From: Rhodophyticola sp. CCM32
Lineage (GTDB): Bacteria; Pseudomonadota; Alphaproteobacteria; Rhodobacterales; Rhodobacteraceae
Assembly: GCF_004751985.1 (NCBI RefSeq)
Contig: NZ_CP038492.1
Span: 3,286,001-3,350,000, forward strand
Reading direction: 5' to 3'
DNA length: 64,000 bases
The notes under the pieces are model-generated. The model saw nothing but the letters and a program-made list of their open reading frames with translations. It did not search any database and was not told where the DNA came from. The number at the start of each line of letters is the position of its first letter. Position 1 is the stretch's first letter. The translations under genes were made by a program, and so were the position numbers. Below, in pieces: positions 35,204 to 45,291 of this stretch.

Positions 35204-36151
35204 ATGGTCGAAATCTTTCTGAAAACCTTGCCATTCTTTGCGCTGATCGGGCTGGGTTTCCAGGCCGGTCGCACCGGGTTTTTCACGCCCGAGGCCACGG
35301 CTTACCTGACCAAATTCGTGTTTTACTTTGCCTTGTCCGCGATGTTGTTCCGGTTTGCGGCCAACCTGTCCCTGGCCGAGATTTTCGATTGGTGGTTTGT
35401 GGCGGCCTATCTGTGGGGCTGTTTTACCGTCTATCTGATTGCCACTGCCGTCGCCTTGTTCCGAAGGCGCGGGATTGAGGAAGCGGCGGTCGAGGCACAA
35501 TGCGCCGTGATCGGAAATACCGGGTTTCTGGGCGTGCCGATGCTGGTGGTGCTGCTGGGGCCGGGCGCGGCGGGGCCGATCCTGCTGGTTCTGGCCCTTG
35601 ATCTTGTGGTGTTTTCCAGCCTGATCGTAATTCTGATCACCGGCAGCAGGGATGGCCGGATGTCGCTTGGCATCTTGAAAACCGTGGGTCTGGGCCTTTT
35701 GAAAAACCCGATGATCGTCTCGATGACGCTTGGCCTGCTGTGGTCCGCCACAGGATGGGCGGTGCCGGGCCCGGTGAATGAATTTCTGGCGATACTTGGC
35801 GCGGCAGCAACGCCCGGTGCGCTGTTCGCGATCGGTGCCTCACTGGCCGGAAAATCCGCCGAACGGATGACCATCGCCAGCTGGCTGACCTTCTGCAAGC
35901 TGGTTCTGCACCCTGCGGCTGTGGCATTTGCCGCGCTGGTGCTGTTCCCCGTGGCGCTTTTCGATGCGGCGGTGATGATTGCGGCGGCATCGCTGCCGGT
36001 GGCGGGCAATGTCTATATCCTGGCGCAGCATTACGGGGTCGCACCGCACCGGGTTTCGGCCTCGATCCTGATTTCCACCGCGATCAGCATTGTCACCGTG
36101 TCTGTGGTGATTGCATGGCTGACCGGATTGGCGGGGATTTCAGCGGGCTAA
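35204..36151 (+). CDS. AEC-family transporter
   Basis: The 315-residue product has about ten membrane helices in two homologous halves, with the family segment starting VEIFLKTLPFFALIGLGFQAGR and the later GNTGFLGVPM motif. AEC (auxin efflux carrier) proteins export or import small organic anions; the substrate here is unknown. It follows the operator region after TetR and precedes fghA by 75 bp on the same strand. Regulation by the TetR is an inference from the intergenic palindromes. Confidence 0.85.
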   Translation: MVEIFLKTLPFFALIGLGFQAGRTGFFTPEATAYLTKFVFYFALSAMLFRFAANLSLAEIFDWWFVAAYLWGCFTVYLIATAVALFRRRGIEEAAVEAQCAVIGNTGFLGVPMLVVLLGPGAAGPILLVLALDLVVFSSLIVILITGSRDGRMSLGILKTVGLGLLKNPMIVSMTLGLLWSATGWAVPGPVNEFLAILGAAATPGALFAIGASLAGKSAERMTIASWLTFCKLVLHPAAVAFAALVLFPVALFDAAVMIAAASLPVAGNVYILAQHYGVAPHRVSASILISTAISIVTVSVVIAWLTGLAGISAG

Positions 36152-36226
36152 CCGCTGGACGCTATCGCGTGGTCACGCTACCCCTAGGGTCAGACTTCAG
36201 AGCCGTGAAAACGGAGAAAGGCGCCT

Positions 36227-37066
36227 ATGGACACTGTTTCGGAAAACCGCTGTTTCGGGGGGACGCAGGGCGTCTATACCCATACGTCGCGCGCCACGGG
36301 GACGGAAATGACATTTGGCCTGTTTCTGCCGGCCGAGGCTGCGGATGGGCCGGTTCCGTTGTTGTGGTTCCTGTCTGGCCTGACCTGCACCCACGAAAAT
36401 GCAATGACAAAGGCGGGTGCACAGGCCTGGGCGGCTGATCAGGGTATTGCGCTGGTCTTTCCCGATACCTCGCCCCGGGGCGCTGCTGTGGCCGATGAGG
36501 ATGCTTTCGATCTGGGGCAGGGGGCGGGGTTCTATGTCAACGCCACGCAAGACCCCTGGGCCGAACATTTTCAGATGTGGGATTATATCAGCGATGAACT
36601 GCCCCGCGCCCTGTTCAAACGTTTCGCGCTTGATGAGGCGCGGCAGGGCATCACCGGCCATTCCATGGGGGGTCATGGCGCGTTGACCATCGCGATGCGC
36701 TTTCCGGGCCGCTTTGCCTCGGTCTCGGCTTTTGCGCCGATCTGCAACCCGATGGAAAGCGATTGGGGCCAAAAGCAATTCAAAGCCTATCTTGGAGATA
36801 ACACCGCCCTGTGGGAACCACATGATGCAAGCTTTCTGATGCGGGAACAAGGGTTTGCCGGCCCCGTTCTGATTGACACGGGCACGGCAGACCCGTTTGG
36901 CGATTTGCTGAAAACCGAGGCGCTGGCCGCCGCTATCGCCACCCGGCGTCAGCCCGCCACGGTGAGATTGCAGCCCGGATATGACCACAGCTATTTCTTC
37001 ATCTCCAGCTTCATGGAAGATCACGTCGCCTTCCATGCAGAGGCCATGTACGGGGTTGTGGAATGA
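36227..37066 (+). CDS. fghA: S-formylglutathione hydrolase
   Basis: This esterase hydrolyses S-formylglutathione to formate and glutathione, completing glutathione-dependent formaldehyde oxidation begun by adhI. The 279-residue product has the LSGLTCTHENAM segment, the nucleophile S146 in GHSMGGH, an aspartate near DTGTADPF and the catalytic histidine in YDHSYFF. The start (MDTVSENRCFGG) is typical. Its stop overlaps the HAD gene start by 4 nt. Confidence 0.94.
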   Translation: MDTVSENRCFGGTQGVYTHTSRATGTEMTFGLFLPAEAADGPVPLLWFLSGLTCTHENAMTKAGAQAWAADQGIALVFPDTSPRGAAVADEDAFDLGQGAGFYVNATQDPWAEHFQMWDYISDELPRALFKRFALDEARQGITGHSMGGHGALTIAMRFPGRFASVSAFAPICNPMESDWGQKQFKAYLGDNTALWEPHDASFLMREQGFAGPVLIDTGTADPFGDLLKTEALAAAIATRRQPATVRLQPGYDHSYFFISSFMEDHVAFHAEAMYGVVE

Positions 37067-37686
37067 CGATCGAAGCGGTGATTTTCGACATCGGCAATGT
37101 GCTGCTCGAATGGCAGCCAGAGCGGTTTTATGATGCCGAGATTGGCGAGACCCGCCGCCGCGCCCTGTTCGATGCGGTGGATCTGTATGGCATGAATGAA
37201 CGGCTTGACCTGGGGGAGGGCTTTCGCGACGTGATTTATGAAACCGCCGATGCCTACCCGCAGTTCCGCGCCGAAATCCGCATGTGGCATGACCGCTGGA
37301 TCGATCTGGCACAGCCGGTGATCCCGCATTCGGTGAAGCTGCTGCGCGCGTTGCGGGCCCGGGGTATTCCGGTTTTCACCCTGACGAATTTCGGGGCTGA
37401 AAGCTATGCCTATGCGCAGACCCAGTTCGATTTCCTCAATGAATTCGATCAGGAATATGTCTCGGGCCGGATGCGGATGATCAAACCCAATGCGCAAGTC
37501 TATCAGATGGTCGAGGATCAGTCAGGGATCGCGCCCGGGCACCTGCTGTTTGCCGATGACCGCGCCGATAACATCGCTGCCGCCGGGGCAAGGGGGTGGC
37601 AAATCCATCTGTTCACAGTACCGCAGGGTTTGGCCGATACGCTGATAGGTCATGATCTGCTAACCCCGGAGGAGGCTGCCGCATGA
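37063..37686 (+). CDS. HAD-superfamily hydrolase (subfamily IA)
   Basis: The 207-residue product has the HAD nucleophile motif FDIGNVL (D9), a helical cap (about 15-90), the TLTNFGAE motif II and the C-terminal FADDRADNI motif IV. Members dephosphorylate small metabolites or dehalogenate; the substrate is unknown. It is coupled to fghA upstream (ATGA) and overlaps the next gene by 4 nt. Confidence 0.88.
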   Translation: MTIEAVIFDIGNVLLEWQPERFYDAEIGETRRRALFDAVDLYGMNERLDLGEGFRDVIYETADAYPQFRAEIRMWHDRWIDLAQPVIPHSVKLLRALRARGIPVFTLTNFGAESYAYAQTQFDFLNEFDQEYVSGRMRMIKPNAQVYQMVEDQSGIAPGHLLFADDRADNIAAAGARGWQIHLFTVPQGLADTLIGHDLLTPEEAAA

Positions 37687-38600
37687 CCCCGCAATTCATC
37701 GGTGCTGATGCGGATCGTGCCCTTGACTGGCGCGGGCTGGGCCGGGCGATTGCCGACGGCCATCACCTGCCCCGGGCGGAGATTACCGACAGTTTCCTCT
37801 ATCGCGGGGAAGATACGGTTCTGTCCCGCGCGGCCTGGATTGACGGGCTGGGCCTGCTGGTGAAAACCGCCACGATCTTTCCCGGCAATACGGCAGAGGG
37901 GCGGCCCGTGATCGGCGGCAGTGTGTCTTTGTTTGACGATGACCATGGCACTCTGGCCGCGATTCTTGATTTTCATCTGGTCACCAAATGGAAAACCGCA
38001 GGCGACAGTGCCTTTGCCGCCAGCCTGCTGGCCCGGCCTGACAGCCGGCGGATTCTGATTGTGGGCGCGGGTACGGTTGGCCGGTCGCTGCATGCGGCCT
38101 ACAGCGCCTATTTCCCGGATGCCGCCTTTACCATATGGAACCGCAGCCCCGAGGGCGCGGCCCGCTTCGCCACGGATTGCCCCGGCACCGAAATCGCTCC
38201 CGATCTGGCCGATGCGGTGGCCGGAACCGATATCATCACCACGGCGACGATGACGCCTGAGCCGATTATCAGGGGTGACTGGCTGCGCCCCGGCCAGCAT
38301 CTGGACCTGATTGGCGCCTATCGCCCGGATATGCGCGAAGCGGATGATACGGCCCTGACCCGCGCGCGCCTGTTTGTCGACAGCCGCGAGACCACCATCG
38401 CCCATATCGGGGAGTTGAAAGACCCGATTGCGCGCGGTGTAATCTCCCCCAGTGACGTGATCGCGGATTTCTACGATCTTGGCAGTGGTGCATTTGCCCG
38501 CCAAAGCGAGGATGAAATCACGCTGTTCAAAAATGGCGGCGGTGCGCATCTGGACCTGATGACCAGTGCCTATATTCTGCAACAGGCTGGCGGCGCGTGA
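37683..38600 (+). CDS. Ornithine cyclodeaminase/mu-crystallin family protein
   Basis: The 305-residue product has the OCD/mu-crystallin pattern, with VLSRAAWIDGLGLLVKTATIFPGN, the VSLFDDDHGTLAAILDFHLVTKWKTA substrate-binding region and the NAD-binding GAGTVG at residues 128-133. Family members deaminate ornithine to proline, reduce ketimines or serve as NAD(P)-binding proteins, so the exact reaction is open. It is the last gene of the fghA-HAD-OCD run. Confidence 0.85.
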   Translation: MTPQFIGADADRALDWRGLGRAIADGHHLPRAEITDSFLYRGEDTVLSRAAWIDGLGLLVKTATIFPGNTAEGRPVIGGSVSLFDDDHGTLAAILDFHLVTKWKTAGDSAFAASLLARPDSRRILIVGAGTVGRSLHAAYSAYFPDAAFTIWNRSPEGAARFATDCPGTEIAPDLADAVAGTDIITTATMTPEPIIRGDWLRPGQHLDLIGAYRPDMREADDTALTRARLFVDSRETTIAHIGELKDPIARGVISPSDVIADFYDLGSGAFARQSEDEITLFKNGGGAHLDLMTSAYILQQAGGA

Positions 38601-38671
38601 TCTGGCAGGCGCCAAACCGCAACCTGTATTATAGCTTCGGTATGAAATCCTGAACCAACCCGCAGCATCTT

Positions 38672-38726
38672 CCCGCCCGGCGGCACCGCCGGGCAGCGTC
38701 TGAGCCGACCCCATGGGGCGGGCGCT
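38672..38726. repeat. GC-rich palindromic repeat, family A copy 3 (truncated)
   Basis: This copy keeps the CCGCCCGGCGGCACCGCCGGGC hairpin and the left arm GGGCAGCGTCTGAGCCG with its CCCCATGGGGCGGG hairpin, but the right arm is missing. It is followed after 34 bp by the 104-bp repeat. It confirms the A-then-B order seen at 23.75-24.12 kb. Confidence 0.75.
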
Positions 38727-38760
38727 GTCCTCCGCGCTATGCATATAAGTTGCAGAAATT

Positions 38761-38864
38761 TAAAGCACCCTGCCTGAAACTTGAATCACAAATACCCTGC
38801 CACGCTTCGCGTTCCCGGGACATTTGTGATGCGCGATGTCTCAGGTTTAAGGCAGCATGCTGTA
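38761..38864 (+). repeat. 104-bp intergenic repeat, family B copy 2
   Basis: This copy differs from 24017-24120 only in one base (CTGCCTGAAAC versus CTGCCTTAAAC). It ends 10 bp before the 3' end of the MFS gene, which reads towards it, so it will be part of that gene's 3' transcript and may act as its terminator or as a structured tail. Confidence 0.85.
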
Positions 38865-38874
38865 GTACGATACT

Positions 38875-40128
38875 CTAAACGGTGATTTCACATGTCATGC
38901 GATCTTTCAGCGGGCTTTCTTTCACCGGCAGATGTACCGCCGCAGACAACGCGCCCACGGCCACGCCGACCCACCAGACAGCGGTGTAATCGCCATAGAT
39001 ATCGTATAGCCAGCCGCCCAGCCATACGCCCAGAAAACTGCCAAGCTGATGGCTGAAAAACACGATCCCGTACACGGTGCCCATATAGCGCAACCCGTAG
39101 ATATAGCCGACCAGCCCTGAGGTCAGCGGGACGGTCGCCAGCCAGAGAGAGCCCATGACAACCGAAAAGACAATGACGCTGAGCGGCGTTATCGGGACCA
39201 GGATAAACACCGCAGCGGCCAGTGTTCTGCCCACATAGATCCCGGCCAGCAGATATTTCTTCGGAAAGCGTTTGCCCAGATATCCGGCATAGATCGTACC
39301 GGCGATATTCGCCACACCGATCAGCGAGATCGAGACAGCGCCAAGCGCCGATGTGCTTGTGATGCCGATAGTATGCAGCATCGACCCGGGCGTGATTGGC
39401 CCGCACAACTCGGTCACGAAGGCGGGGAAATGGGCGGTGATAAAGCCAAGCTGATACCCGCAGGAAAAGAAGCCCACAAAGATCAGTGTGAAAGACGGGT
39501 CGCGAAACGTGTTGCCCAGAATCTCGCCCATGCTTTCCTCAAGCTCCGTCTTTCTGGCGGGTTTCGGGGCGCGCAGCATCGGCAAGGCGAAAAGCGCGGC
39601 AAGGATCATGCCCGCGAAAACCAGAAACACGGTTTGCCAGGGCATAAACGCCATCAGCCCTTCGGCCAGGGGCGGGCCGACGATCTGTCCGGCGGAACCG
39701 GCGGCGGTGACAATGCCCAAAGCCATGGAGCGGTGTTCATCTGACGCCGCGCGCCCCACAAGCGCCAGGATCACCCCGAACCCGGTGCCCGCAATGCCGA
39801 ACCCCACAAGGATTTCAAGAAGCTGATGCTGCCCCGGCGTGGTCGCATAAGCCGAAAACACCAGCCCGGCGGCGTAAAGAACCGCGCCCAGAATGATGGC
39901 TTTGCGGTCTCCGAATTTCTCGGCAATCGCGCCGAAAACCGGCTGTCCGACACCCCAGGCCAGATTCTGGATGGCGATGGCAAGGGAAAACTCGGCCCTG
40001 AGCCAGCCGAACTCCCCCGCGATCGGAATCTGGAACACGCCAAATGTGGACCGGATGGCAAAGCAGATCAGAATGATCGCGCAGCCACCGATCAGGACCG
40101 GTGTGAACAAAGGGGCACGGCTGTGCAT
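38875..40128 (-). CDS. MFS transporter
   Basis: The 417-residue product has twelve hydrophobic segments with a central loop (residues about 190-215) and the MFS-type FGDRKAIILGA loop after helix 2. It resembles the oxalate/monocarboxylate-porter branch of MFS. The substrate is unknown. It is divergent from zapE across 156 bp, and its 3' end faces the 104-bp repeat. Confidence 0.85.
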   Translation of the reverse strand: MHSRAPLFTPVLIGGCAIILICFAIRSTFGVFQIPIAGEFGWLRAEFSLAIAIQNLAWGVGQPVFGAIAEKFGDRKAIILGAVLYAAGLVFSAYATTPGQHQLLEILVGFGIAGTGFGVILALVGRAASDEHRSMALGIVTAAGSAGQIVGPPLAEGLMAFMPWQTVFLVFAGMILAALFALPMLRAPKPARKTELEESMGEILGNTFRDPSFTLIFVGFFSCGYQLGFITAHFPAFVTELCGPITPGSMLHTIGITSTSALGAVSISLIGVANIAGTIYAGYLGKRFPKKYLLAGIYVGRTLAAAVFILVPITPLSVIVFSVVMGSLWLATVPLTSGLVGYIYGLRYMGTVYGIVFFSHQLGSFLGVWLGGWLYDIYGDYTAVWWVGVAVGALSAAVHLPVKESPLKDRMTCEITV

Positions 40129-40284
40129 CTGAAATGCTCCCTATCAGGTTTGCCGAGGATTGCGGATAGGCGTGAACAGGTCAAATCAGGTGTCCTGATG
40201 CAGGCGTTCAGTATCTGTGACGAATCTGCGCATCCTCTTGTTTTCACTGGTCGCGCCGGGCCGGTTCGGGCTAAGCCCTGCCCT

Positions 40285-41358
40285 ATGGGGCAGCACCTGA
40301 CGGCCATATATGACACGCGGATTGCCGAAGGGCTGTTGCGCCCTGATCCGAAGCAGCGCGAAGTGCTGCACAGGATGGAGCCATTGCGCGAGCGGCTGGA
40401 AGCGCCGAAAAAGGCCTCTTTGTTCAGCCGGTTCCGCAAACCGGCGGATCAGGGGCCCATGGGTCTGTATCTCTGGGGCGGGGTCGGGCGCGGCAAATCC
40501 ATGTTGATGGACATGTTTTTCGCCCATGTGGCGATTGCCGAAAAGCGCCGGGTGCATTTCCATGCCTTCATGCAGGAGATTCAAAGCGCATTGCATGAGG
40601 TGCGGAAAACCGGGGTGGATGATGCGATCAAACCGGTGGCCGAGGCAATCTCAAACGATCTGCGCCTGCTGTGCTTTGACGAGATGCAGATCACCGATAT
40701 TGCCGATGCGATGATTGTCGGGCGGTTGTTTGAAAAGCTGTTCGAGGCCGGTGTTGTCGTGATCACAACCTCGAACCGGCCGCCATCGGATCTTTACAAG
40801 GATGGGCTGAACCGTCCGTTATTCCTGCCATTCATCGACCTGCTGGAGAAAAATCTTGAGGTGGATGAACTGGATGCGATGACCGATTACCGGCAGGATC
40901 GTCTGGCGGGGGAGAAGACCTATTTCACCCCTGCAAACGCCAGGGCGCGGAAGGCCATTGATCTGCTTTGGCAGGATCTGACCCAGGGCAAACAGGAAGA
41001 ACTGGTGCTAGAGGTGAAGGGCCGCAAGGTGCATCTGCCCGGCTATTGGTCGGGCATGGCCCGGGTCGGGTTTTGGGACCTGTGCGGAAAACCCCTGGGC
41101 CCGGCGGATTATCTGGCGCTGGTGGGTGCGGTCAAACTGCTGATACTTGAGGATGTCCCCAAGCTGGACAGCTCGAAATTCAACGAGGCGAAGCGTTTCG
41201 TCACCCTGATCGACGCGCTTTATGAGGGGCATGTGCGGCTGATCATCTCTGCGGATGCAGAGCCGGAACAGCTTTATCTCGACGGGTCAGGCAGTTTCGA
41301 GTTTGAGCGGACGGCCAGCCGGTTGCGCGAAATGCAGGGCGTGGACTGGGGGGATTGA
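40285..41358 (+). CDS. zapE: Cell division protein ZapE (AFG1-like ATPase)
   Basis: ZapE is a P-loop ATPase that associates with the Z-ring and affects constriction under stress; the eukaryotic homologue AFG1 acts in mitochondria. The 357-residue product has the Walker A GGVGRGKS at 65-72, VHFHAFMQEIQ, the Walker B LLCFDEMQITDIADAMI and TTSNRPPSDLYKDG. The frame is open far upstream, but the ATG at 40285 (MGQHLTAIYD) is where family similarity begins. It converges on the exported hypothetical. Confidence 0.93.
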   Translation: MGQHLTAIYDTRIAEGLLRPDPKQREVLHRMEPLRERLEAPKKASLFSRFRKPADQGPMGLYLWGGVGRGKSMLMDMFFAHVAIAEKRRVHFHAFMQEIQSALHEVRKTGVDDAIKPVAEAISNDLRLLCFDEMQITDIADAMIVGRLFEKLFEAGVVVITTSNRPPSDLYKDGLNRPLFLPFIDLLEKNLEVDELDAMTDYRQDRLAGEKTYFTPANARARKAIDLLWQDLTQGKQEELVLEVKGRKVHLPGYWSGMARVGFWDLCGKPLGPADYLALVGAVKLLILEDVPKLDSSKFNEAKRFVTLIDALYEGHVRLIISADAEPEQLYLDGSGSFEFERTASRLREMQGVDWGD

Positions 41359-41369
41359 GGCGATTGACC

Positions 41370-41942
41370 TCACATTCTGGAAACCCCGCCCGGCGGGACT
41401 GCCGAAACAGTATCTGAGCCGCCTCTGCCCCAACTCAAAGACATGGTGGCCTCACAAGGTATATCCAATCCTTCAGGATGGGCCTGAAGGGGCGTGTTGG
41501 GGTCGATGGATGACATGTTGATATAGGTGTTGTCGATGCAGACATCCTGCGCATAATCACCGCCATTGAAGCCAAATCCGCCCGCCCCGCAATCATTCGC
41601 ACGCCCATTGGCATTCCACGCCTGATAGCTGTTTTCTGACCGGATACCACCCATGGGGAAGGCAAGCGTATCGGTGTCGAATGACAGGGTCCATGTGGTG
41701 GCCGGCAGACGGTCGGCAAGGCTCCATGACCCGATGGGTATCCCGTCATGGAAGCCATAGATCGCAAAATAGGTGACATCGCGTTCGGTGATCAGGCCGG
41801 TATTCAGCAGCGCATCGGGAAACCTGATCGTGCCGCGCATGGTATAGCCCGCGCCACCGATCCAGCAGAATTGAAACTTGGCGGCCTGTACGGGTGTGGC
41901 GAGTGCCAGAACAACAAGGGTTGAGATCAGCATATGGGACAT
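41370..41942 (-). CDS. Exported protein of unknown function
   Basis: The 190-residue product has a clear signal peptide (MSHMLISTLVVLALATPVQAA). The mature part contains several cysteines (FQFCWIGG, NDCGAGG, DVCIDN, IPCEAT) that could form disulfides, and a beta-rich pattern. I do not recognise the family; similar small secreted proteins occur in roseobacters. It lies 3 nt after folC and may share its transcript. Confidence 0.65.
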   Translation of the reverse strand: MSHMLISTLVVLALATPVQAAKFQFCWIGGAGYTMRGTIRFPDALLNTGLITERDVTYFAIYGFHDGIPIGSWSLADRLPATTWTLSFDTDTLAFPMGGIRSENSYQAWNANGRANDCGAGGFGFNGGDYAQDVCIDNTYINMSSIDPNTPLQAHPEGLDIPCEATMSLSWGRGGSDTVSAVPPGGVSRM

Positions 41943-41945
41943 GGG

Positions 41946-43220
41946 TTAGCCGTTTTCCTGAAGGACCAGGCCGGCCAGATAAAGCGAGCCGCAGATCAGA
42001 ACCCGCGCATGGGGGTCTTTGGCAAGGATCGTGGTCAATGCCCCGGCGACATCGTGGGCCTCTTCCGCCGGAAGGCCGACGGATTGTGCGGCCGCAACCG
42101 TATCTGCGGCGGGCAATGTGGCGGTCTGGCCCGCGATGGTGACACCATGCAGGCTTTGCGCATGGTCCGCCAGAAGCGCCAAGAAACCCGCCACATCCTT
42201 GGTGTTCATCATCCCGCAGATCAGATGGGTGGGCCGGGCGGGCAGATGTGACAGGGTTTCCGCAATGGCATGCGCCGCATGGGGGTTGTGCCCGCCATCC
42301 AGCCAAAGCTCGGCCCCCGGCGCCATGTCGATCAGCGGGCCGTGACGCAGGCGCTGCATCCGTGCGGGCCATTGGACGTTTTCAACTGCGGCCTCACAGG
42401 CGGCTTCGCCATGCCCAAGATGGCGCAAAGCGGCCAGCGCCGCCCCGGCATTGCGAACCTGATGCGCCCCGATCAGGCGCGGCAGGGGCAGATCAAGAAG
42501 GCCGGTTTCATCCTGATACACCATGCGCCCGTGTTCTTCCCACACATGCCAGTGCTGGCCACAGGCAAACAGAGGTGCCCCAAGCCTGGCGGCCCGTGCC
42601 TCAATCACCTCAAGGGCTGCGTCTTCCTGCGGGCCGACAATGCAGGGCACGCCGCGTTTCAGAATCCCCGCTTTTTCCATGGCAATCTCGGGCAGCGTAT
42701 CGCCAAGGAAATGCTGATGATCCAGCGCAACCGGGGTGATCACCGTCAGCGCGGGCGTATCGACCACATTGGTTGCGTCAAACCGGCCGCCAAGGCCGAC
42801 CTCAAGCAATGTATAATCCGCGGGCGTTTCGGCAAAGGCGTAGAGGGCGGCGGCGGTGGTGATCTCGAAATAGGTGATCGTGTCCGCGCCATTGGCCTTC
42901 AGACATATGTCTAATATGCGTGACAGGCTCTGTTCACCGATCAGATCACCCGCCACGCGAACGCGTTCATGGAACCGGGTCAGATGGGGCGAGGTATAGG
43001 CATGAACGCTTAGCCCGGCCCCTTCCAGCCCGGCGCGGATCATCGCCTGGGTGGAGCCTTTGCCATTCGTGCCGGCAATATGGATCACCGGCGGCAGGCG
43101 ACGTTCGGGATGGTCAAGCGCGGCCAGGATGTGCTGCATCCGGTCAAGGGTCAGGTCGATGATCTTGGGATGAAGCGACATCATCCGCTTAAGCAGGATG
43201 TCGGAATTTCCGCCGCTCAC
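41946..43220 (-). CDS. folC: Bifunctional folylpolyglutamate/dihydrofolate synthase
   Basis: FolC adds glycine-linked glutamate to dihydropteroate and extends folate with polyglutamate. The 424-residue product has the P-loop GTNGKGST at 50-57 and the Mur-ligase-type segments [26 protein letters not shown] and [11 protein letters not shown]. The first start is a GTG at 43220 that overlaps the accD stop by 4 nt; ATGs lie 12-13 codons further in. accD-folC is a common alphaproteobacterial pair. Confidence 0.93.
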   Translation of the reverse strand: MSGGNSDILLKRMMSLHPKIIDLTLDRMQHILAALDHPERRLPPVIHIAGTNGKGSTQAMIRAGLEGAGLSVHAYTSPHLTRFHERVRVAGDLIGEQSLSRILDICLKANGADTITYFEITTAAALYAFAETPADYTLLEVGLGGRFDATNVVDTPALTVITPVALDHQHFLGDTLPEIAMEKAGILKRGVPCIVGPQEDAALEVIEARAARLGAPLFACGQHWHVWEEHGRMVYQDETGLLDLPLPRLIGAHQVRNAGAALAALRHLGHGEAACEAAVENVQWPARMQRLRHGPLIDMAPGAELWLDGGHNPHAAHAIAETLSHLPARPTHLICGMMNTKDVAGFLALLADHAQSLHGVTIAGQTATLPAADTVAAAQSVGLPAEEAHDVAGALTTILAKDPHARVLICGSLYLAGLVLQENG

Positions 43221-44197
43221 GATGTTTTCGGGGCCTCTTCCGCCACCGGGTTTTCCGGCGCGGGCGCGGGCGCGGGTTTGGGCGGCGGCGGTGGTGCGGC
43301 TTTGGTGGCCACCGTATCAGGGGCGGGCAGGTCACCGCGCACGGCCGGGCCTTGACCGGTCAGCATCCGGATGATGGTGATCAGTTCATCGCGCATCTGT
43401 TTGCGATGGGTCACCCGGTCAAGCATGCCGTGATCCAGCAGATATTCCGATCTCTGGAACCCTTCGGGCAGGGTTTCACGAATCGTCTGTTCGATGACAC
43501 GCGGGCCCGCAAAACAGATCAACGCATTTGGCTCGGCGATATGAACATCCCCAAGCATCGCGTAAGAGGCCGTGACCCCGCCGGTGGTCGGATGCGTCAG
43601 GACCACGATATAGGGCAACCCGGCCTCGCGCAGCATCTCAACCGCAACGGTGGTGCGGGGCATCTGCATCAGGCTGAGAATACCCTCCTGCATCCGCGCG
43701 CCGCCTGCGGCGGAAAACAGGACAAGCGGCAATTTGCGTTTCACGGCACGATCAGCGGCGGCAATGATCGCATTGCCCACATACATGCCCATCGACCCGC
43801 CCATGAACGAGAAATCCTGCGCCGCTGCGACAAGTCTGGTGCGCCCGACCTCGCCTTCGGCCACCAGCATCGCCTCGGCCTCTCCGGTCGATTTCTGAGA
43901 GGCCTTCATCCGGTCGGTATAGCGTTTCTGATCCCGGAACTGGAGCGGGTCAGACAGCGGTTCCTTCACCGAAATCTCGGTGAAAACACCATTGTCGAAC
44001 AGGGCCAGAAACCGGTCACGCGGCGTGATCGCCATATGGTGATTGCAAGTGGTGCAGACATTCAGGTTTTCGGCCAGTTCCCGATGGAACAGCATCGTCC
44101 CGCATGCATCGCATTTGGTCCACAGATTCTCGGGCATCTCGCGACGGGAGAAGATCGAGTTGATCCGGGGGCGGACGTAATTGGTGATCCAGTTCAT
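43217..44197 (-). CDS. accD: Acetyl-CoA carboxylase, carboxyltransferase beta subunit
   Basis: AccD and AccA transfer carboxyl from biotin to acetyl-CoA in fatty acid synthesis. The 326-residue product starts [11 protein letters not shown], has the four-cysteine zinc ribbon (C29, C32, C48, C51) and the crotonase-like core with the [16 protein letters not shown] segment. It ends in an alanine/proline-rich tail, which is common in this group. The ATG at 44197 is chosen over the longer frame because the family begins here. Confidence 0.95.
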   Translation of the reverse strand: MNWITNYVRPRINSIFSRREMPENLWTKCDACGTMLFHRELAENLNVCTTCNHHMAITPRDRFLALFDNGVFTEISVKEPLSDPLQFRDQKRYTDRMKASQKSTGEAEAMLVAEGEVGRTRLVAAAQDFSFMGGSMGMYVGNAIIAAADRAVKRKLPLVLFSAAGGARMQEGILSLMQMPRTTVAVEMLREAGLPYIVVLTHPTTGGVTASYAMLGDVHIAEPNALICFAGPRVIEQTIRETLPEGFQRSEYLLDHGMLDRVTHRKQMRDELITIIRMLTGQGPAVRGDLPAPDTVATKAAPPPPPKPAPAPAPENPVAEEAPKTS

Positions 44198-44274
44198 GGG
44201 CGGTCCGGTTCTTGCCGATTGCTCTGGCCCAGATATGCCGGGCGGACGGGAATTGCAAACATTGGTGGCGTCGC

Positions 44275-45156
44275 TCAGCGGGTCAGCACAAAGCGGATCA
44301 TCAGCCATGTGATGGCGGTGAGACCCATGTCGCGCAGGATCAGCGGGCGCAGGATTTCCGCCGCCTCCGGGCCGATGGTGGTGGTGTAAAGCGCCAGCCC
44401 CGAAAGCGGGCCATCAAGCGCCACCAGCAGCATGGCAAAAAGATTATTGGCGAAATGAAACCCCCAGGCGGCGCCGATACTGCCGGTTCTGGCGGTCAGA
44501 TCCGCCGCGAACAGCCCGAAAAGGCCCGTGGCCGCCACAACCAGCCAGGCATTATCGCCCAGTGTAACAGGGTCGAAATGGGCGATGGCAAAAAGGGCGG
44601 AGGGCAGCAGCATCCAGATCAGCGGGGAGGTGAAACGCGCGGCCAGTTGCTGTTGCAGATAGCCACGGAACAAAACCTCCTCGGCCCCGGTCTGGATCAG
44701 GACACCGACAAGGGCCAGAGGCAGAAATGACAGCCACAGCGTTGGCATCAGGTTGGCCTCGATCTCGATATCGGTCGGGATCAGAGTGGACAGGCCAAAA
44801 ACCACGATGGCGATCATCGCTGCGATCAGGAATTGCCTGAGAAGCTTGGAATACGGGCCAAGAAGGCTGCCAAACGGGCGATGGTGAAGAAACCAGGCCG
44901 CCACGATTGGGCCAAGCGCCATGCCGGGGAAAGTGGCCAGAACCAGAAGCGCACCGGTGGGGCTTGTCGCCTGCCCCATGCGCACCAACCAGGCCTGCGC
45001 CCCGTCCAGCCCGCTGGTCAGCGCCAGGGTCGCCAGAACCAGAAGAAACCAGATGATATAGACCGCAGCCGCCACAACCAGCCCGACCAGCAGTCGCCAT
45101 AGCTGGGGAAATGCGCGGGCGGGCGCAACAAAGCCATCCATTTCCGGATACTGCAT
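44275..45156 (-). CDS. CPBP-family intramembrane metalloprotease
   Basis: The 293-residue product has seven to eight hydrophobic segments and the CPBP (type II CAAX protease-like) motif EEVLFRG at residues 159-165, followed by the second conserved histidine in [11 protein letters not shown]. These enzymes cleave in or near the membrane; the substrate is unknown. It ends 78 bp before the accD start and reads the same way. Confidence 0.86.
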   Translation of the reverse strand: MQYPEMDGFVAPARAFPQLWRLLVGLVVAAAVYIIWFLLVLATLALTSGLDGAQAWLVRMGQATSPTGALLVLATFPGMALGPIVAAWFLHHRPFGSLLGPYSKLLRQFLIAAMIAIVVFGLSTLIPTDIEIEANLMPTLWLSFLPLALVGVLIQTGAEEVLFRGYLQQQLAARFTSPLIWMLLPSALFAIAHFDPVTLGDNAWLVVAATGLFGLFAADLTARTGSIGAAWGFHFANNLFAMLLVALDGPLSGLALYTTTIGPEAAEILRPLILRDMGLTAITWLMIRFVLTR

Positions 45157-45291
45157 CGTGTTACTCTGCCTCGGTTTGTTTTATGCAATCATAACCCGGT
45201 CGGGCCCTATGGGGCAATCACGCTTGTGCGGCCCTGTCTGCGCGTCTATTCCGAGGGCAAGCCACGCATTGATCGAAGGGAGGCCTCACCC

